Below, in pieces: positions 44,398 to 53,660 of a DNA stretch of 64,000 nt. The translations under genes were made by a program, and so were the position numbers. Numbering within the stretch: the first letter of the stretch is position 1; each line of letters starts with the position of its first letter. The notes beneath the pieces were generated by a model. The model searched no databases, was not told the origin of the DNA, and was given only the letters and a program-made list of their open reading frames with translations. The stretch is from Candidatus Bathyarchaeia archaeon (GTDB lineage: Archaea; Thermoproteota; Bathyarchaeia; Bathyarchaeales; Bathycorpusculaceae): positions 772,490 through 836,489 of the forward strand of contig JAVZEV010000001.1 in NCBI GenBank assembly GCA_038873195.1, read 5' to 3'.

Positions 44398-44847
44398 TTA
44401 GTACGGTCGTAAAGACCATACTCGAAATGCTTCGTACCAGAAAATAACCGAGACAATGGCTCCGAAAGTTATTATAAACAAGTTCTCTCTTGTAATCCCT
44501 TGAACGAGAAATAAAAGAAAAAGAGCGTAAAAAACGGTGGAAAACACGGCATAAAAGAAGTAACGCGGGAACAATAATCTTCCCAGCTTGACAAAGTGTC
44601 TAAGCACGCCAATTTTGACTTCGTTGACTAAGAAATAGTGACCGCCGACATTCTGCTTCTCAACCAGTCCCAATTCTCGGAGCTGTTCAAGATGATGCTG
44701 CGCCACACTAGGACTGCTAAAATGCAAGGCTTTCTGAACTTCTCGGACACTCAGGGGATGACCGCTTTTCAAAAGAAGCCAGTATACTTTCCAAGCCTTT
44801 CCCCTAAGCGCGTATTCAAACTTTGCCTCTTCAGCCTCATTCAACAA
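44398..44847 (-). CDS. winged-helix transcription regulator with two C-terminal membrane helices
   Basis: A 149-aa protein. Residues ~15-80 form an ArsR-like winged helix (WKVYWLLLKSGHPLSVREVQKAL, SPSVAQHHLEQLRELGLVEK, GGHYFLVNE). Two transmembrane helices follow (~92-112 and ~118-138). The fusion suggests a DNA-binding protein held at the membrane that senses a membrane or envelope signal. The TTG start is preceded by GAGAAG and a minus-strand TATA (CTTATAAGTG) lies near 44886. Its likely target is the beta-propeller gene downstream. Confidence 0.82.
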   Translation of the reverse strand: MLNEAEEAKFEYALRGKAWKVYWLLLKSGHPLSVREVQKALHFSSPSVAQHHLEQLRELGLVEKQNVGGHYFLVNEVKIGVLRHFVKLGRLLFPRYFFYAVFSTVFYALFLLFLVQGITRENLFIITFGAIVSVIFWYEAFRVWSLRPY

Positions 44848-44961
44848 GCAACACGCTTCTCAAAATATAGTTCTAGAATATGACACTTATAAGTCCAATT
44901 TTTAGAACAATACTAAGGATGGCAACATAATACATGATTGATTTCTTCACCAAACATCAAC

Positions 44962-45816
44962 TCACAATACAAGAACACCGACAAGGAAAGCTACTAATCC
45001 AAAAACAAACCATAACAGAACAATGTTCTTGATTTTTCTGGCGTTTTCTCTCGAATAATCCCTTAGAAGCAGAATTGAAGAAGCAACAAGCCCAAAATCA
45101 GTTACTGCAACAAATGGAATAAACCATAAAGAAACGATGTTTAAAAGCCACGGAACAGGACTAAGTAAAACCGCAGAAAGATAAAATACCGAAGCCGCAA
45201 CAGCCGCGGCTCTTTCACCAAAACGCACAGCCAAAGTTTTCACGTTTCGCGCTTTGTCTCCCTCAATATCCACGATTCCCTTGGTTATTTCTCTGCCCGT
45301 GTTAGAAAGAAAAACCATAGAGACGAAAATTAAGACGTTTGTTTTGACTTCATTAGCGATTGCTACGCTGCCATAGATAAAGGGTATTGCCACACATGTG
45401 CTCACAAGAAGATTCCCGGGTAATCCGCTACGTTTTCCAATTGTGATATAAATAACGAAAACTATCCAAGCAATTAAGGCGGTAAATAGACAGAGAATAT
45501 TTGTTAAATATGCAGACACAAAACCTGTGGCAGTAAGGATAAATGCGAAGACTAGGGCATTTTTTGGCTTGATTACCCCGCTTGGAATCGGGCGATTCGG
45601 TTCATTTATGGCGTCTATTTCCCGGTCGTAATAATCATTTATCGCCATGGAAGCGCCAGTAAGAAAGAAACCAGTGAAAAAGCCATAAGCTAAATTCTGC
45701 CAAAAAACGCCTAACTCACTTGAGCTTGCAAGCGCCGCGCCGACTATTACCGCGAAACCCATCATTAAACAATTAACTGGACGCATCAAACGCAGATAAC
45801 CAACGAATTTCTGCAT
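44962..45816 (-). CDS. ubiA: UbiA prenyltransferase, geranylgeranylglycerol-phosphate geranylgeranyltransferase type
   Basis: A 284-aa protein with eight or nine membrane helices. The two Asp-rich motifs are NDYYDREIDAINEPNRP (~65) and DIEGDKARNVKTLA (~185). This spacing and the PNRPIPSG segment match the archaeal enzyme that adds the second geranylgeranyl chain to make digeranylgeranylglyceryl phosphate, a core step for ether lipids. Other UbiA substrates cannot be fully excluded. It is divergent from the nucleotidyltransferase gene. Confidence 0.85.
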   Translation of the reverse strand: MQKFVGYLRLMRPVNCLMMGFAVIVGAALASSSELGVFWQNLAYGFFTGFFLTGASMAINDYYDREIDAINEPNRPIPSGVIKPKNALVFAFILTATGFVSAYLTNILCLFTALIAWIVFVIYITIGKRSGLPGNLLVSTCVAIPFIYGSVAIANEVKTNVLIFVSMVFLSNTGREITKGIVDIEGDKARNVKTLAVRFGERAAAVAASVFYLSAVLLSPVPWLLNIVSLWFIPFVAVTDFGLVASSILLLRDYSRENARKIKNIVLLWFVFGLVAFLVGVLVL

Positions 45817-45933
45817 TTTCTCAAGCCTTGCACTAAACCATAAGCCTTCATTAAAGTTATAAAACTCACGATAAGATTCGAAAGTTTAATACGTTGAACG
45901 TAAAATAAACATTTTCGAAGTTGGTGACAACTT

Positions 45934-47205
45934 TTGCGTGACAACTACGCACCAGAAAGACTAAGAGTGATAATTCCAGTAGGCGGCAAAGCCAAACGCT
46001 TATTACCGCTTACAGCGGAAACCAGCAAGGCCTGCATCCGTCTCTTGAATAGACCGTTAATAGAATTTTCGCTTCTATCTCTTGCACGTCAAGGCATCCG
46101 AAACTTCATTTTCGGAGTGAAAGGTTACACGAATTATAGAGATTTACATGACTATTTTGAGTCAGGCTATGGATTTTCCACAAGGTATGGCATCAGTCCA
46201 CGTGTTCACATAAAATATCAACCCAACGTTGATGACTTAGGAAGTGCAGATTCAGCGAGAATAAACATGGAATATTACAACGTTAGAGACCCTGTTTTCG
46301 CGGTGCAAGGTGACAACATCTTTGATGTGAATGTGAAAGAGCTTGTAGAATTTCACAGAAAAAAAGGCGCAACTATGACGATAGCATTGCGGGAGGTTGC
46401 TGATGTTGAAGGCTACGGAATAGCTGACATAAACAAAGACATGAAAATCTCAAGATTCGTTGAAAAGCCAACACCTAAAGAAGCCCCATCAAACCTTGCC
46501 AACACGGGTTTATACATGGTCTCTCCAGAAATAAAGAAAATCTTCAAAGAAAAAGGAGTAAAACAAATAATCAAAGAAAAAAATCGCCTAGATTTTGGTT
46601 TTGACTTTATTCCATACCTCATAAAAACTGGAAGACCAGTGTACGGGTACACTTTGAAGGGAAGCTGGTATGATGTCGGCAGTCCAAAACGCTATTTGGA
46701 AGCAATGCAAGACATGCTCAATGGACGCTTCTCGTCCTTAAAGGATTTTGGAGGAAGAATAGGCGAAGAAACAAGAGTGTGGGTTCAAGGAGAAAGCTCT
46801 GAATCGCAGAAGAGAAGACAAGAAATTATAAGGAAGATTAAACAGGGAAGGATAGAAATTGAGGGTGCCGTTCTGATTGGGCGGCACTGTGAAATAAGCG
46901 ATGGTGTGCGACTGGTGAATTCATGCATTGACAATTATACGAAGATAGGAAAGAATGCTGTAATAGAGAATTCGGCAATTCTAGACAGGGTCATAATCGA
47001 AGAGAAAGCGGAGATAAAGGACAGCATTGTAGGAAGACACGTGACTGTTTTATCAAGTCCGAGGAAACAGACAACGATAGAGGGAGTATCAGTTGTTGCG
47101 GATGATGTCACAATAGCAGAAGGATGCAAACTAACAGCAACAAAAGTCTACCCTCACCAATATGTAAGAGGAGAATTCAACAATCAAACATTAATGCCAG
47201 GTTAA
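45934..47205 (+). CDS. NDP-sugar pyrophosphorylase with left-handed beta-helix domain
   Basis: A 423-aa protein with a TTG start. The N-terminal nucleotidyltransferase domain (~1-250) has VIPVGGKAKRLLPLTAETSK, with Val-Gly-Gly replacing the usual Ala-Gly-Gly, plus VQGDNIFD and FVEKP. A hexapeptide beta-helix follows from ~310 (IEGAVLIGRHCEISDGVRL, IGKNAVIENSAIL). It activates a sugar-1-phosphate for glycan or nucleotide-sugar synthesis; the exact sugar is unknown. The downstream thioredoxin starts 2 bp after its stop. Confidence 0.85.
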   Translation: MRDNYAPERLRVIIPVGGKAKRLLPLTAETSKACIRLLNRPLIEFSLLSLARQGIRNFIFGVKGYTNYRDLHDYFESGYGFSTRYGISPRVHIKYQPNVDDLGSADSARINMEYYNVRDPVFAVQGDNIFDVNVKELVEFHRKKGATMTIALREVADVEGYGIADINKDMKISRFVEKPTPKEAPSNLANTGLYMVSPEIKKIFKEKGVKQIIKEKNRLDFGFDFIPYLIKTGRPVYGYTLKGSWYDVGSPKRYLEAMQDMLNGRFSSLKDFGGRIGEETRVWVQGESSESQKRRQEIIRKIKQGRIEIEGAVLIGRHCEISDGVRLVNSCIDNYTKIGKNAVIENSAILDRVIIEEKAEIKDSIVGRHVTVLSSPRKQTTIEGVSVVADDVTIAEGCKLTATKVYPHQYVRGEFNNQTLMPG

Positions 47206-47207
47206 AA

Positions 47208-47681
47208 ATGGACATCGAATTAGCTGAAATCAGAAAGAGAACAGTTTCAGTAAACGAATATTTAAATAGTTTAAAAGAACCATTCCGCGAAAAATTCTTC
47301 GCCAGAAAACAAACTTACAAGTTAAATCAAGAAGCGATAACCCAACTTAAAAAATTTGCAGACAAATTTGTGGTGATTGCTTTTTCAGCAGAATGGTGCA
47401 AAGACTGCGCCGCCAACATCCCAGTTCTAGCATTAATATCAGAGGCAACAGGATTGGAAGTCAGAGTCTTCGGTGGATTAATGAAAGACCCGTTAAGTCA
47501 TATTAGAAAATGGAGAATCCCGCCATCGCCGCCTGAGGTAGAAACATTCAGAGTGGATAAGATTCCACTCATAATATTATTCTCTAAGGAAGGGAAAGAA
47601 GTCGGAAAAATAATTGAAAACCCGCAGAAACCAACCCTTGAAGAAGAATTACTGACAGTTATTTCAGAAAAACACCCATAA
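47208..47681 (+). CDS. thioredoxin-like protein with WCKDC active site
   Basis: A 157-aa cytoplasmic protein. After an N-terminal helix (~1-50), a thioredoxin fold has AFSAEWCKDCAANIP (CxxC at ~68-71) and a cis-Pro region, VDKIPLIILF. It probably reduces disulfides. The start at 47208 is preferred over 47124, because the upstream frame overlaps the end of the nucleotidyltransferase and this ATG lies just 2 bp after that stop. No signal peptide is seen. Confidence 0.82.
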   Translation: MDIELAEIRKRTVSVNEYLNSLKEPFREKFFARKQTYKLNQEAITQLKKFADKFVVIAFSAEWCKDCAANIPVLALISEATGLEVRVFGGLMKDPLSHIRKWRIPPSPPEVETFRVDKIPLIILFSKEGKEVGKIIENPQKPTLEEELLTVISEKHP

Positions 47682-47767
47682 ACAGGTTCATTCCATCCTA
47701 TCAAAGTATCATACTTAAAATCTGTTTTAATAAAGAGAAGAGGAAATGACCACTTTTCTATGCTTAT

Positions 47768-48325
47768 TTAGGCTTTGAACCACTTAAAAATTAGATATCG
47801 TATTTTTCCCTTCTCTACGTTCGGCACTGCAATAATGAATCTTTTTCTGACGGTTGTCGCTAGTCTTCCAGCTTTAACAATGTCAGTGGCGGTAATTTCA
47901 GACTTGGCACTTTTAACAGACACCATATACGGCGCGTGTTCAACACCAGGACCATATTTGTAAACAGCAAAGTCACATCCGAACTTTATCCCTGGTGTGA
48001 CGATTAATCCGTCATCTCGCAAATCTCGATAAACAGCGTATTTCTCGTCAAAATCTTCATACAATTGCCTAGCTCTTTGACGTAACTTAACTAGACTAAC
48101 TTTCTTCTTGTCAATGCCCTCATAGATGGTTATAATTCCCTTCGTTGCAAGATACAAGCCTTCCATCAAATCTAAAACAAGCGGAACATTGAATTCCGGA
48201 ATTTTTGGTTTAGAAATTCCTAAAGGTTTTCCGTAGAAACCCATTTTGTAAAGTTCTGAGCCCTTAGTTGAATCCCACACCACTAAGAAGTTTTCGATGA
48301 ACTCCACTTCTATTTTTTTAGGCAT
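47768..48325 (-). CDS. endA: tRNA-intron endonuclease
   Basis: A 185-aa protein of the homotetramer/dimer-subunit size. The C-terminal catalytic domain has the Tyr-His-Lys set: Tyr in KYAVYRDLRDDGLIV/FAVYKYG, His in GVEHAPYMV, and Lys in DIVKAGRLATTVRK. It cuts the bulge-helix-bulge in intron-bearing tRNA and other RNA precursors. It is followed upstream by a DUF47 gene on the same strand, 16 bp away. Confidence 0.92.
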   Translation of the reverse strand: MPKKIEVEFIENFLVVWDSTKGSELYKMGFYGKPLGISKPKIPEFNVPLVLDLMEGLYLATKGIITIYEGIDKKKVSLVKLRQRARQLYEDFDEKYAVYRDLRDDGLIVTPGIKFGCDFAVYKYGPGVEHAPYMVSVKSAKSEITATDIVKAGRLATTVRKRFIIAVPNVEKGKIRYLIFKWFKA

Positions 48326-48341
48326 TTCGTTTTTCGCGCTC

Positions 48342-49019
48342 TCACATAATCAAAGATAAGATTCGTGCAGCATCGGAAGCATCTTCCGCCTTGTCAGCAG
48401 AATCCTCAAGAAGTTGCAGAACATCTCTTAATAAAATCAACACGGGAAACTCTAACTTGCTGCTTAGAAGTTTTATTTCAAACTCGCGGTAAAGCTCATC
48501 AACAGCCCTTTCAGCAACCTCAACGTCCTTAGCTTTTTCCATAGCTTTAGCGGGACCATAACTCAGAACCATTACAGTCTCTCTAAGCCTAACAACAGCG
48601 TCCAAAACAGCCTCGGAAAGCTTAAGCAAATCTTTCTTTATGTCTCCCGAAACGTTCCAATTGTGCTCCATAATTTCAACTAGCCTGAAGGCTATACCTT
48701 CAGAGAAGTCCGCAATTTCGCTTGTCAAGTTGGTAAACCTCAAAAAGTCTTCTCTGCTAAGAAGAATAGCGCCTATCTCTGCAAGTTCCTGCGAAACCAG
48801 TCGTCTGGCTTTGTCAACTTCTTCTTCGCCGCTTCTGATTTCAGTGAAAAGCTGTTTTGCTTTTTCCTTATCGTTTCGCATAAAACAGTCTATCATTTGT
48901 GGAACCTTTCGAGTGACGTCTAAGACTTTTCTTAGGTGGTCTTGACAAACGGTTAAGGCTCGCCGTTTTACACGTTCTTCAGTTTCTGCTGGAAGCACCA
49001 AAGTTTTTCCCGCCCGCAA
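48342..49019 (-). CDS. DUF47/PhoU-like phosphate regulator
   Basis: A 225-aa all-helical protein. It matches the PhoU-like DUF47 family by its layout of two long helical hairpins with conserved Glu/Asp, e.g. TNLTSEIADFSEGIAFRL and LEDSADKAEDASD near the C-terminus. Relatives bind metal-phosphate and act with a Pit-type phosphate transporter; no pit gene lies next to it here. It precedes endA on the same strand. Confidence 0.78.
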   Translation of the reverse strand: MRAGKTLVLPAETEERVKRRALTVCQDHLRKVLDVTRKVPQMIDCFMRNDKEKAKQLFTEIRSGEEEVDKARRLVSQELAEIGAILLSREDFLRFTNLTSEIADFSEGIAFRLVEIMEHNWNVSGDIKKDLLKLSEAVLDAVVRLRETVMVLSYGPAKAMEKAKDVEVAERAVDELYREFEIKLLSSKLEFPVLILLRDVLQLLEDSADKAEDASDAARILSLIM

Positions 49020-49084
49020 AACAGGGCAAATTTTCTTATCATTAAATATACTGAAGCATTAAAAAAGGTAACGTAAACAGTGCT

Positions 49085-50842
49085 TTAGAGTGGCTTACCT
49101 AAATCTTCAAAATTGATTTTCTTCTTGAAATATTTGCGCAGAAGCTCTGGCAGGTTCTGGATTTTGGTTCTGACTTGTTTCCATGAATCGCGGTCGCGAA
49201 TAGTTACTGTATCGTTTTTCAGTGTTTCATAATCAACTGTTACGCCTAAGGCTGCGCCGATTTCGTCTGCACGAGCGTATCTTCTACCAATTGAACCCGC
49301 TTCGTCATATTCAACTGCGAAACCTTCATCGAGTAGCATGGTATACACTTCTAATGCTTTTTGGGGCAGTCCATCTTTGCTTACAAGAGGATAAACGCCG
49401 ACTTGTATTGGCGCAATATCACGAGGGAAGCTTAGCACAGCTCTATCATCCTTAACATTGTAGGCGTACTCAAGGGCGACATAAACAAGCCTGTCAGAGC
49501 CGAAACTGGGTTCAACAACGTGCGGGATGAAACGCTTTCCGCGTTCAACAACCTTTTGCCGTGTAATCATTACGTGTTCTGGAAGAATCTTGTATTTTCC
49601 AAGCATGTAGTATTTGTTCTTCTTCAGAGAAGCCTCAACCTTCTCTGGGTCAGCTTTAGAAAAAAGCTCCGCCACTTTCGCAGCTTCAGCTTTAAACGTT
49701 GGACCAAGCTTAGCCATCACTGGCTTTATGATTAGCTGTTCCTTCTCGACTGGTTTAGCATATTCTTTGTAAACTTGCAAGTCTTCTCCGCTGAAGTTCA
49801 TGTGTTGTTTTAAGTCGTAATCTGCCCTGTAAGCGTGCCCAGAAACTTCTACCCAACCCCAACGTTCAACGTAAACTTCTTGGTCAAAACTCTGAAGCGA
49901 ATAATGGGCTCTTTCCCAAGGAAGTTTCTCTATGAAACGTTGTTTTTCGGCTGGAACACCTAAATCCATTAATAGTTTTTTGGCGTAAGCCATGAAAACT
50001 GCTTGCCACTCTGCTTTGATTAGACCTTTCTTTAGTGCCTCTTTTACAGTAACTTCAGTTATTTCGTCAGATTCCCGTAGTTTGGTCTCAGCAAGCAAAA
50101 GCCGCAACTTTTCATTTTCAACATCTTTCAAGAGAAAACAGTCGGGTTCTTCAGGGTCAAAAAAGAATTCTAAATCCACTATTGTGAATTCTCTCAATCG
50201 TATGAGCCCTTGCCTCGGTGAAATTTCGTTTCTTAACGCGTGACCAATTTGCAGAACGCCAAAGGGAAGCTTTTCTCGAGCCATTTCGTACAAACGCCGA
50301 AACTCTACAAAAATTCCTTGCGCTGCTTCGGGTCTTCCATAACCAACCGCGCCGGAATACGGACCTATCGTGGTTTTAAACATTGTTAGGAACAGTTTTG
50401 GTTCGCTGAAAGCGCCGCTGCATTCTGGACATTTAATATTATGTTTTTTGATTGCGGTTTTCAATTCTTTTAGACTTAGCTTTTCAGCTTCAGCCTCGGT
50501 TATTTTTGCGAATTCTTGGAGTAGATGGTCTGCGCGGAATCGTTTCTTGCATTTTAGACATTCCACCATGGCTTCTTTGAAATGGTCCACGTGGCCTGAG
50601 GCTTCGAATACCTTGCTTGGAGCGATTATTGGAGATTCTATTTCTAAGATGCCTAGTTTGTTTACGAAGAGTTCTCGAAGTTTGTTTTCGATGTTCTGCT
50701 TTAGTTTTGCGCCTAAAGGACCGTAAGTTGCGAAGCCGCTTACTCCGCCATACATTTCGTATGATTGCCAAAAGAAGCCTCTGCGGCGCGCTAACTCGTC
50801 AATTATTGCAAACTTGTCCAAATTTTTAGTCTTATCAATCAA
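49085..50842 (-). CDS. glyS: glycyl-tRNA synthetase (alpha2, archaeal/eukaryotic type)
   Basis: A 585-aa class II synthetase. It starts with a WHEP-free catalytic core: GFFWQSYEMYGGVSGF, motif 1 region, VECLKCKKRFRADHLL zinc-like cysteines, motif 2 (RNEISPRQGLIRLREFTIVDLEFF), motif 3 (FGSDRLVYVALEYA) and a C-terminal anticodon domain (APIQVGVYPLVSKDG). It charges tRNA-Gly. Length is normal for archaea. The 515-bp gap upstream contains a broken small gene. Confidence 0.95.
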   Translation of the reverse strand: MIDKTKNLDKFAIIDELARRRGFFWQSYEMYGGVSGFATYGPLGAKLKQNIENKLRELFVNKLGILEIESPIIAPSKVFEASGHVDHFKEAMVECLKCKKRFRADHLLQEFAKITEAEAEKLSLKELKTAIKKHNIKCPECSGAFSEPKLFLTMFKTTIGPYSGAVGYGRPEAAQGIFVEFRRLYEMAREKLPFGVLQIGHALRNEISPRQGLIRLREFTIVDLEFFFDPEEPDCFLLKDVENEKLRLLLAETKLRESDEITEVTVKEALKKGLIKAEWQAVFMAYAKKLLMDLGVPAEKQRFIEKLPWERAHYSLQSFDQEVYVERWGWVEVSGHAYRADYDLKQHMNFSGEDLQVYKEYAKPVEKEQLIIKPVMAKLGPTFKAEAAKVAELFSKADPEKVEASLKKNKYYMLGKYKILPEHVMITRQKVVERGKRFIPHVVEPSFGSDRLVYVALEYAYNVKDDRAVLSFPRDIAPIQVGVYPLVSKDGLPQKALEVYTMLLDEGFAVEYDEAGSIGRRYARADEIGAALGVTVDYETLKNDTVTIRDRDSWKQVRTKIQNLPELLRKYFKKKINFEDLGKPL

Positions 50843-50953
50843 TTGTGTTCAGCCTTTTCTATTGATACTTACTCAAAGACTTTAAGGCTTACTAAAATTT
50901 GCAATAGTTTCAGAAATGTTACAAGCAGTTTGCGTTACAACATCAAGTGCTGA

Positions 50954-51099
50954 CTATTCTAGTTTTATGTGTTCAACAATTTTTACATCCTGTATTTTTC
51001 CATTCTCGTCTATTTGGAATCGAGCATCACACGGTCTTTCGCGTTTTTCTTACTGTTAAATTCTGCTCTACAATAGCCATATTCAATGTCTGATTCCAT
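50954..51099 (-). pseudogene. frameshifted ~48-aa small protein gene
   Basis: The minus strand starts ATG at 51099 and reads MESDIEYGYCRAEFNSKK in one frame. After the A5 run (51044-51048 as T on plus) a different frame reads RERPCDARFQIDENGKIQDV and ends KIVEHIKLE at a stop (50954). Adding one A to the run joins the parts into a plausible small protein. It is either a one-base deletion in a homopolymer or a sequencing error. A TATA block at 51148-51157 lies ~50 bp upstream. The function is unknown; two Cys suggest possible metal binding. Confidence 0.5.
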
Positions 51100-51140
51100 T
51101 CACAACATGCCAAAAACATCAACCAAGGAAGAACCAGTGT

Positions 51141-51170
51141 TTCAACCTATATATAAGGGAGGGCTATAAC
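51141..51170 (-). promoter_or_regulatory. TATA promoter block, repeated at 720-750
   Basis: On the minus strand this reads C-rich, then TTATATATAG, then GTTGAA, about 50 bp before the frameshifted small gene. It matches the block at 720-750 in about 28 of 30 positions, with one indel. It lies ~190 bp from the plus-strand inositol phosphate synthase gene, which has its own TATA nearer. Confidence 0.5.
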
Positions 51171-51308
51171 TTTCAAAGAGCACAAAACACACGCTTATTT
51201 GTCGCACAAAACTTTTCCAGCTTAAGACAAAACTAACAAAAAAAAGAGATACGTCCAACCAAACCCTAACCTCATCATTCACCATTTTAGCAATAAGGCA
51301 ACGTAGCA

Positions 51309-51318
51309 TTTTATAAAG
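51309..51318 (+). promoter_or_regulatory. TATA box of inositol-1-phosphate synthase
   Basis: TTTTATAAAG lies ~40 bp before the ATG at 51358, and GAGAGG sits ~8 nt before the start. Confidence 0.55.
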
Positions 51319-51357
51319 AAGACGCAAAATATCAAATGCAAAAGAGAGGAATCAACC

Positions 51358-52422
51358 ATGCCAAAAATAAAAGTTGCCATCGTCGGTGTTGGAAACTGCG
51401 CATCCGCTCTAATTCAAGGCATACAATACTACAGCAATTGCGATAAAGAAAACCAAGCCATTGGACTACGCCACTTATTTATAAGGGGCTACCACCCAAG
51501 AGACGTACAAATTGTCGCAGCCTTCGACATCGACAACAGAAAAGTCGGCAAAGACCTTTCAGAAGCAATTTTTGCAGCACCAAACAACGCCCCAAAAATA
51601 ACCACTGTACCAAACTTGAACGTTACTGTAAACAAAGGTCCCGTATTAGATGGCATCGGCGAATACACAAAAAACCTCATCCAAATCAGCAACCAACCAG
51701 AAACAAACATCGCAGACGCATTGAAAGAAAACGACGCAGAAATCATGCTAAATCTGCTTCCAAGCGGTGCAGCAAAAGCCTCAAAATGGTATGCTGAACA
51801 AGCCTTAAAGGCAGGCTGCGCGTTCGTAAATGCTACACCAGCTTTTATCGCAAGCGACGCAGCATGGGCTAAACGCTTTGAAGACGCAGAACTGCAACTT
51901 GCAGGCGACGATTTAATTGACCAAGTAGGCGCAACCACACTACACAAAACATTACTGAAACTCCTTTCAATGCATGGCGTTCGCATAACCCAAACATACC
52001 AGCTAGATGTCGGCGGAGGAACAGAATCCTTAGACACGCTTGAAAGAACAAGAGACGTAAAACGCACCGTCAAAACAAAATCTGTAGAAACCGCTTTGCC
52101 ATACAAGGCTGAAGTGGTTGCAGGCTCAACAGATTACGTTGACTTTTTAGAGAACAGACGAGACAGTTACTTCTGGATAAAAGGCTTATACTTCTGCAAC
52201 ACCCCAATGCAAATAGACTTGAAACTTTCGACAGTAGACGCGCCAAACGCGGGTTCTGTATTGTTAGATGTAATAAGAACCATGAAGATAGCGCTGGACA
52301 AAAAGCTAAAAGGAACCATATTGCCAATCTGCGCCTACGCGTTTAAACATCCACCACAAATTATACCGCTGGAAACTGCAGAGAAAATGTTCATGGACTT
52401 CATCATGGAAAAACAAACTTAA
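51358..52422 (+). CDS. ino1: myo-inositol-1-phosphate synthase
   Basis: A 354-aa NAD-dependent enzyme of the short archaeal type. GVGNCASALIQGI (NAD-binding), AAFDID, NLLPSGAAKASKWYAEQA, AGDDLIDQVGATTLHKTLLKL, and DYVDFLENRRDSYFWIKG match the family. It converts glucose-6-phosphate to inositol-1-phosphate, for archaetidylinositol lipids or compatible solutes. It is convergent with phosphoglucose/phosphomannose isomerase 5 bp away, whose substrate it shares. Confidence 0.92.
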   Translation: MPKIKVAIVGVGNCASALIQGIQYYSNCDKENQAIGLRHLFIRGYHPRDVQIVAAFDIDNRKVGKDLSEAIFAAPNNAPKITTVPNLNVTVNKGPVLDGIGEYTKNLIQISNQPETNIADALKENDAEIMLNLLPSGAAKASKWYAEQALKAGCAFVNATPAFIASDAAWAKRFEDAELQLAGDDLIDQVGATTLHKTLLKLLSMHGVRITQTYQLDVGGGTESLDTLERTRDVKRTVKTKSVETALPYKAEVVAGSTDYVDFLENRRDSYFWIKGLYFCNTPMQIDLKLSTVDAPNAGSVLLDVIRTMKIALDKKLKGTILPICAYAFKHPPQIIPLETAEKMFMDFIMEKQT

Positions 52423-52427
52423 GCGCC

Positions 52428-53540
52428 TTAATGCCTAACAATTTTCTGCAGTTCACGTACCACCTTCTCCTTCACTCCAACATGCTTCATCCTTTCCTTC
52501 AAAAAAGCTATAGTTTTCACCGGCGTCGGGTCGACACCACGCAGAACAGCCAAATAAACACTAACAAAATCACCAAAAACAACCGTCGACAACATCTTCG
52601 CCAAGTTTCCTCTACCTTGACCTCGAATTTCAAAAACCTTCAATAACTCTTTGCTTATCAGCTCCTTCGTAGTTTCAATTCTCTGCCGCATTGCTTCTGA
52701 CTCGTCATTGTCCCGAATGAATAATACAGAGAAGCACTTTGCAAGTTTCTCTGCCCTTTCCCAACCCACAATCTCGTTATGGTTAAGTTCAGGGAAAAAC
52801 TCCCATTTCGCCGGAACCTTACTGTTTTCATTAAACTGCTGCTTGAGACGTTGAGCAACTGCACGGTAAATTCCAAAGCCATAAACAACCGGAACAGTGC
52901 CGCGGATGTTTAATGCCAACTTCTTAGAAAAATTATCATTTAAAGGAATCGTAGACGCGTTTGACCCGCTAATCTGCTTCAGAACACTAATGGTTTCAGA
53001 AATTTCAGGCTTGGCATCTTTGATTAAACCGATTTTCTCCATCAAAATGCAAAGAGGTAGGAAAAGGTAAGGAAGAGTTGCGCGTGGAGCCATTCCAGAA
53101 GGAACATGTAAATGCGGAATACCTAATTTTTCGGCAAATTCTTGCAACGTTCCTCCAGAACTTATGCAAACACTCATACATCCTCGTTTCACCGAATCTA
53201 AAAATACGCTTAGTGACTCCTCAGTTTCGCCAGAATAGCTCACAACAAAAACCAGAGTGCTCTTGTTTGCATACTCAGGTAAAGAGTATTCCCGACAAAC
53301 TTCTATTGGAACGGTCAATTTGTCTCGTGTCCAATCTTTTAAAAGCTCGCCGCCGATAGCTGACCCACCCATGCCCGCAACAATTATTGAGTTAGGCTTT
53401 GGATAACTGATATGAATCGTTTCAGCTAACCTTGCGGCTTCACTGCAATGTTTAGGAGCATCAACGCAGAAAGAGAGCATATCGCTCTTATCAATCCGTT
53501 TAATTTCCTCAAGACTATCCAGAATGGCTGTTTTTGGCAA
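52428..53540 (-). CDS. bifunctional phosphoglucose/phosphomannose isomerase
   Basis: A 370-aa SIS-domain enzyme. Segments VAGMGGSAIGGELLKDW, VVSYSGETEES and SSGGTLQEFA are in the first SIS domain; FFPELNHNEIVGWE (with catalytic His) and GVDPTPVKTIAFLKERM are at the C-terminal side. This is the archaeal bifunctional PGI/PMI family, which interconverts fructose-6-phosphate with glucose-6- or mannose-6-phosphate. Length is slightly above the ~320-350 typical. Confidence 0.92.
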   Translation of the reverse strand: MPKTAILDSLEEIKRIDKSDMLSFCVDAPKHCSEAARLAETIHISYPKPNSIIVAGMGGSAIGGELLKDWTRDKLTVPIEVCREYSLPEYANKSTLVFVVSYSGETEESLSVFLDSVKRGCMSVCISSGGTLQEFAEKLGIPHLHVPSGMAPRATLPYLFLPLCILMEKIGLIKDAKPEISETISVLKQISGSNASTIPLNDNFSKKLALNIRGTVPVVYGFGIYRAVAQRLKQQFNENSKVPAKWEFFPELNHNEIVGWERAEKLAKCFSVLFIRDNDESEAMRQRIETTKELISKELLKVFEIRGQGRGNLAKMLSTVVFGDFVSVYLAVLRGVDPTPVKTIAFLKERMKHVGVKEKVVRELQKIVRH

Positions 53541-53660
53541 ACTCCTTCACCCGTTACAGTCAAATGTGAAAGCCATACGCTTTTAGCTTTTAAGCATAAG
53601 ATGTATAAATAATAACCATTTGAGGGTTAGCCCAATAGCAATAAAGGCGGAAAACACAGT

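Noticed and set aside
51470-51500. TATA-like TTATTTATAAGGGG resembling the repeated promoter block
   Set aside because: It lies inside the inositol-1-phosphate synthase coding region, and only the core matches.
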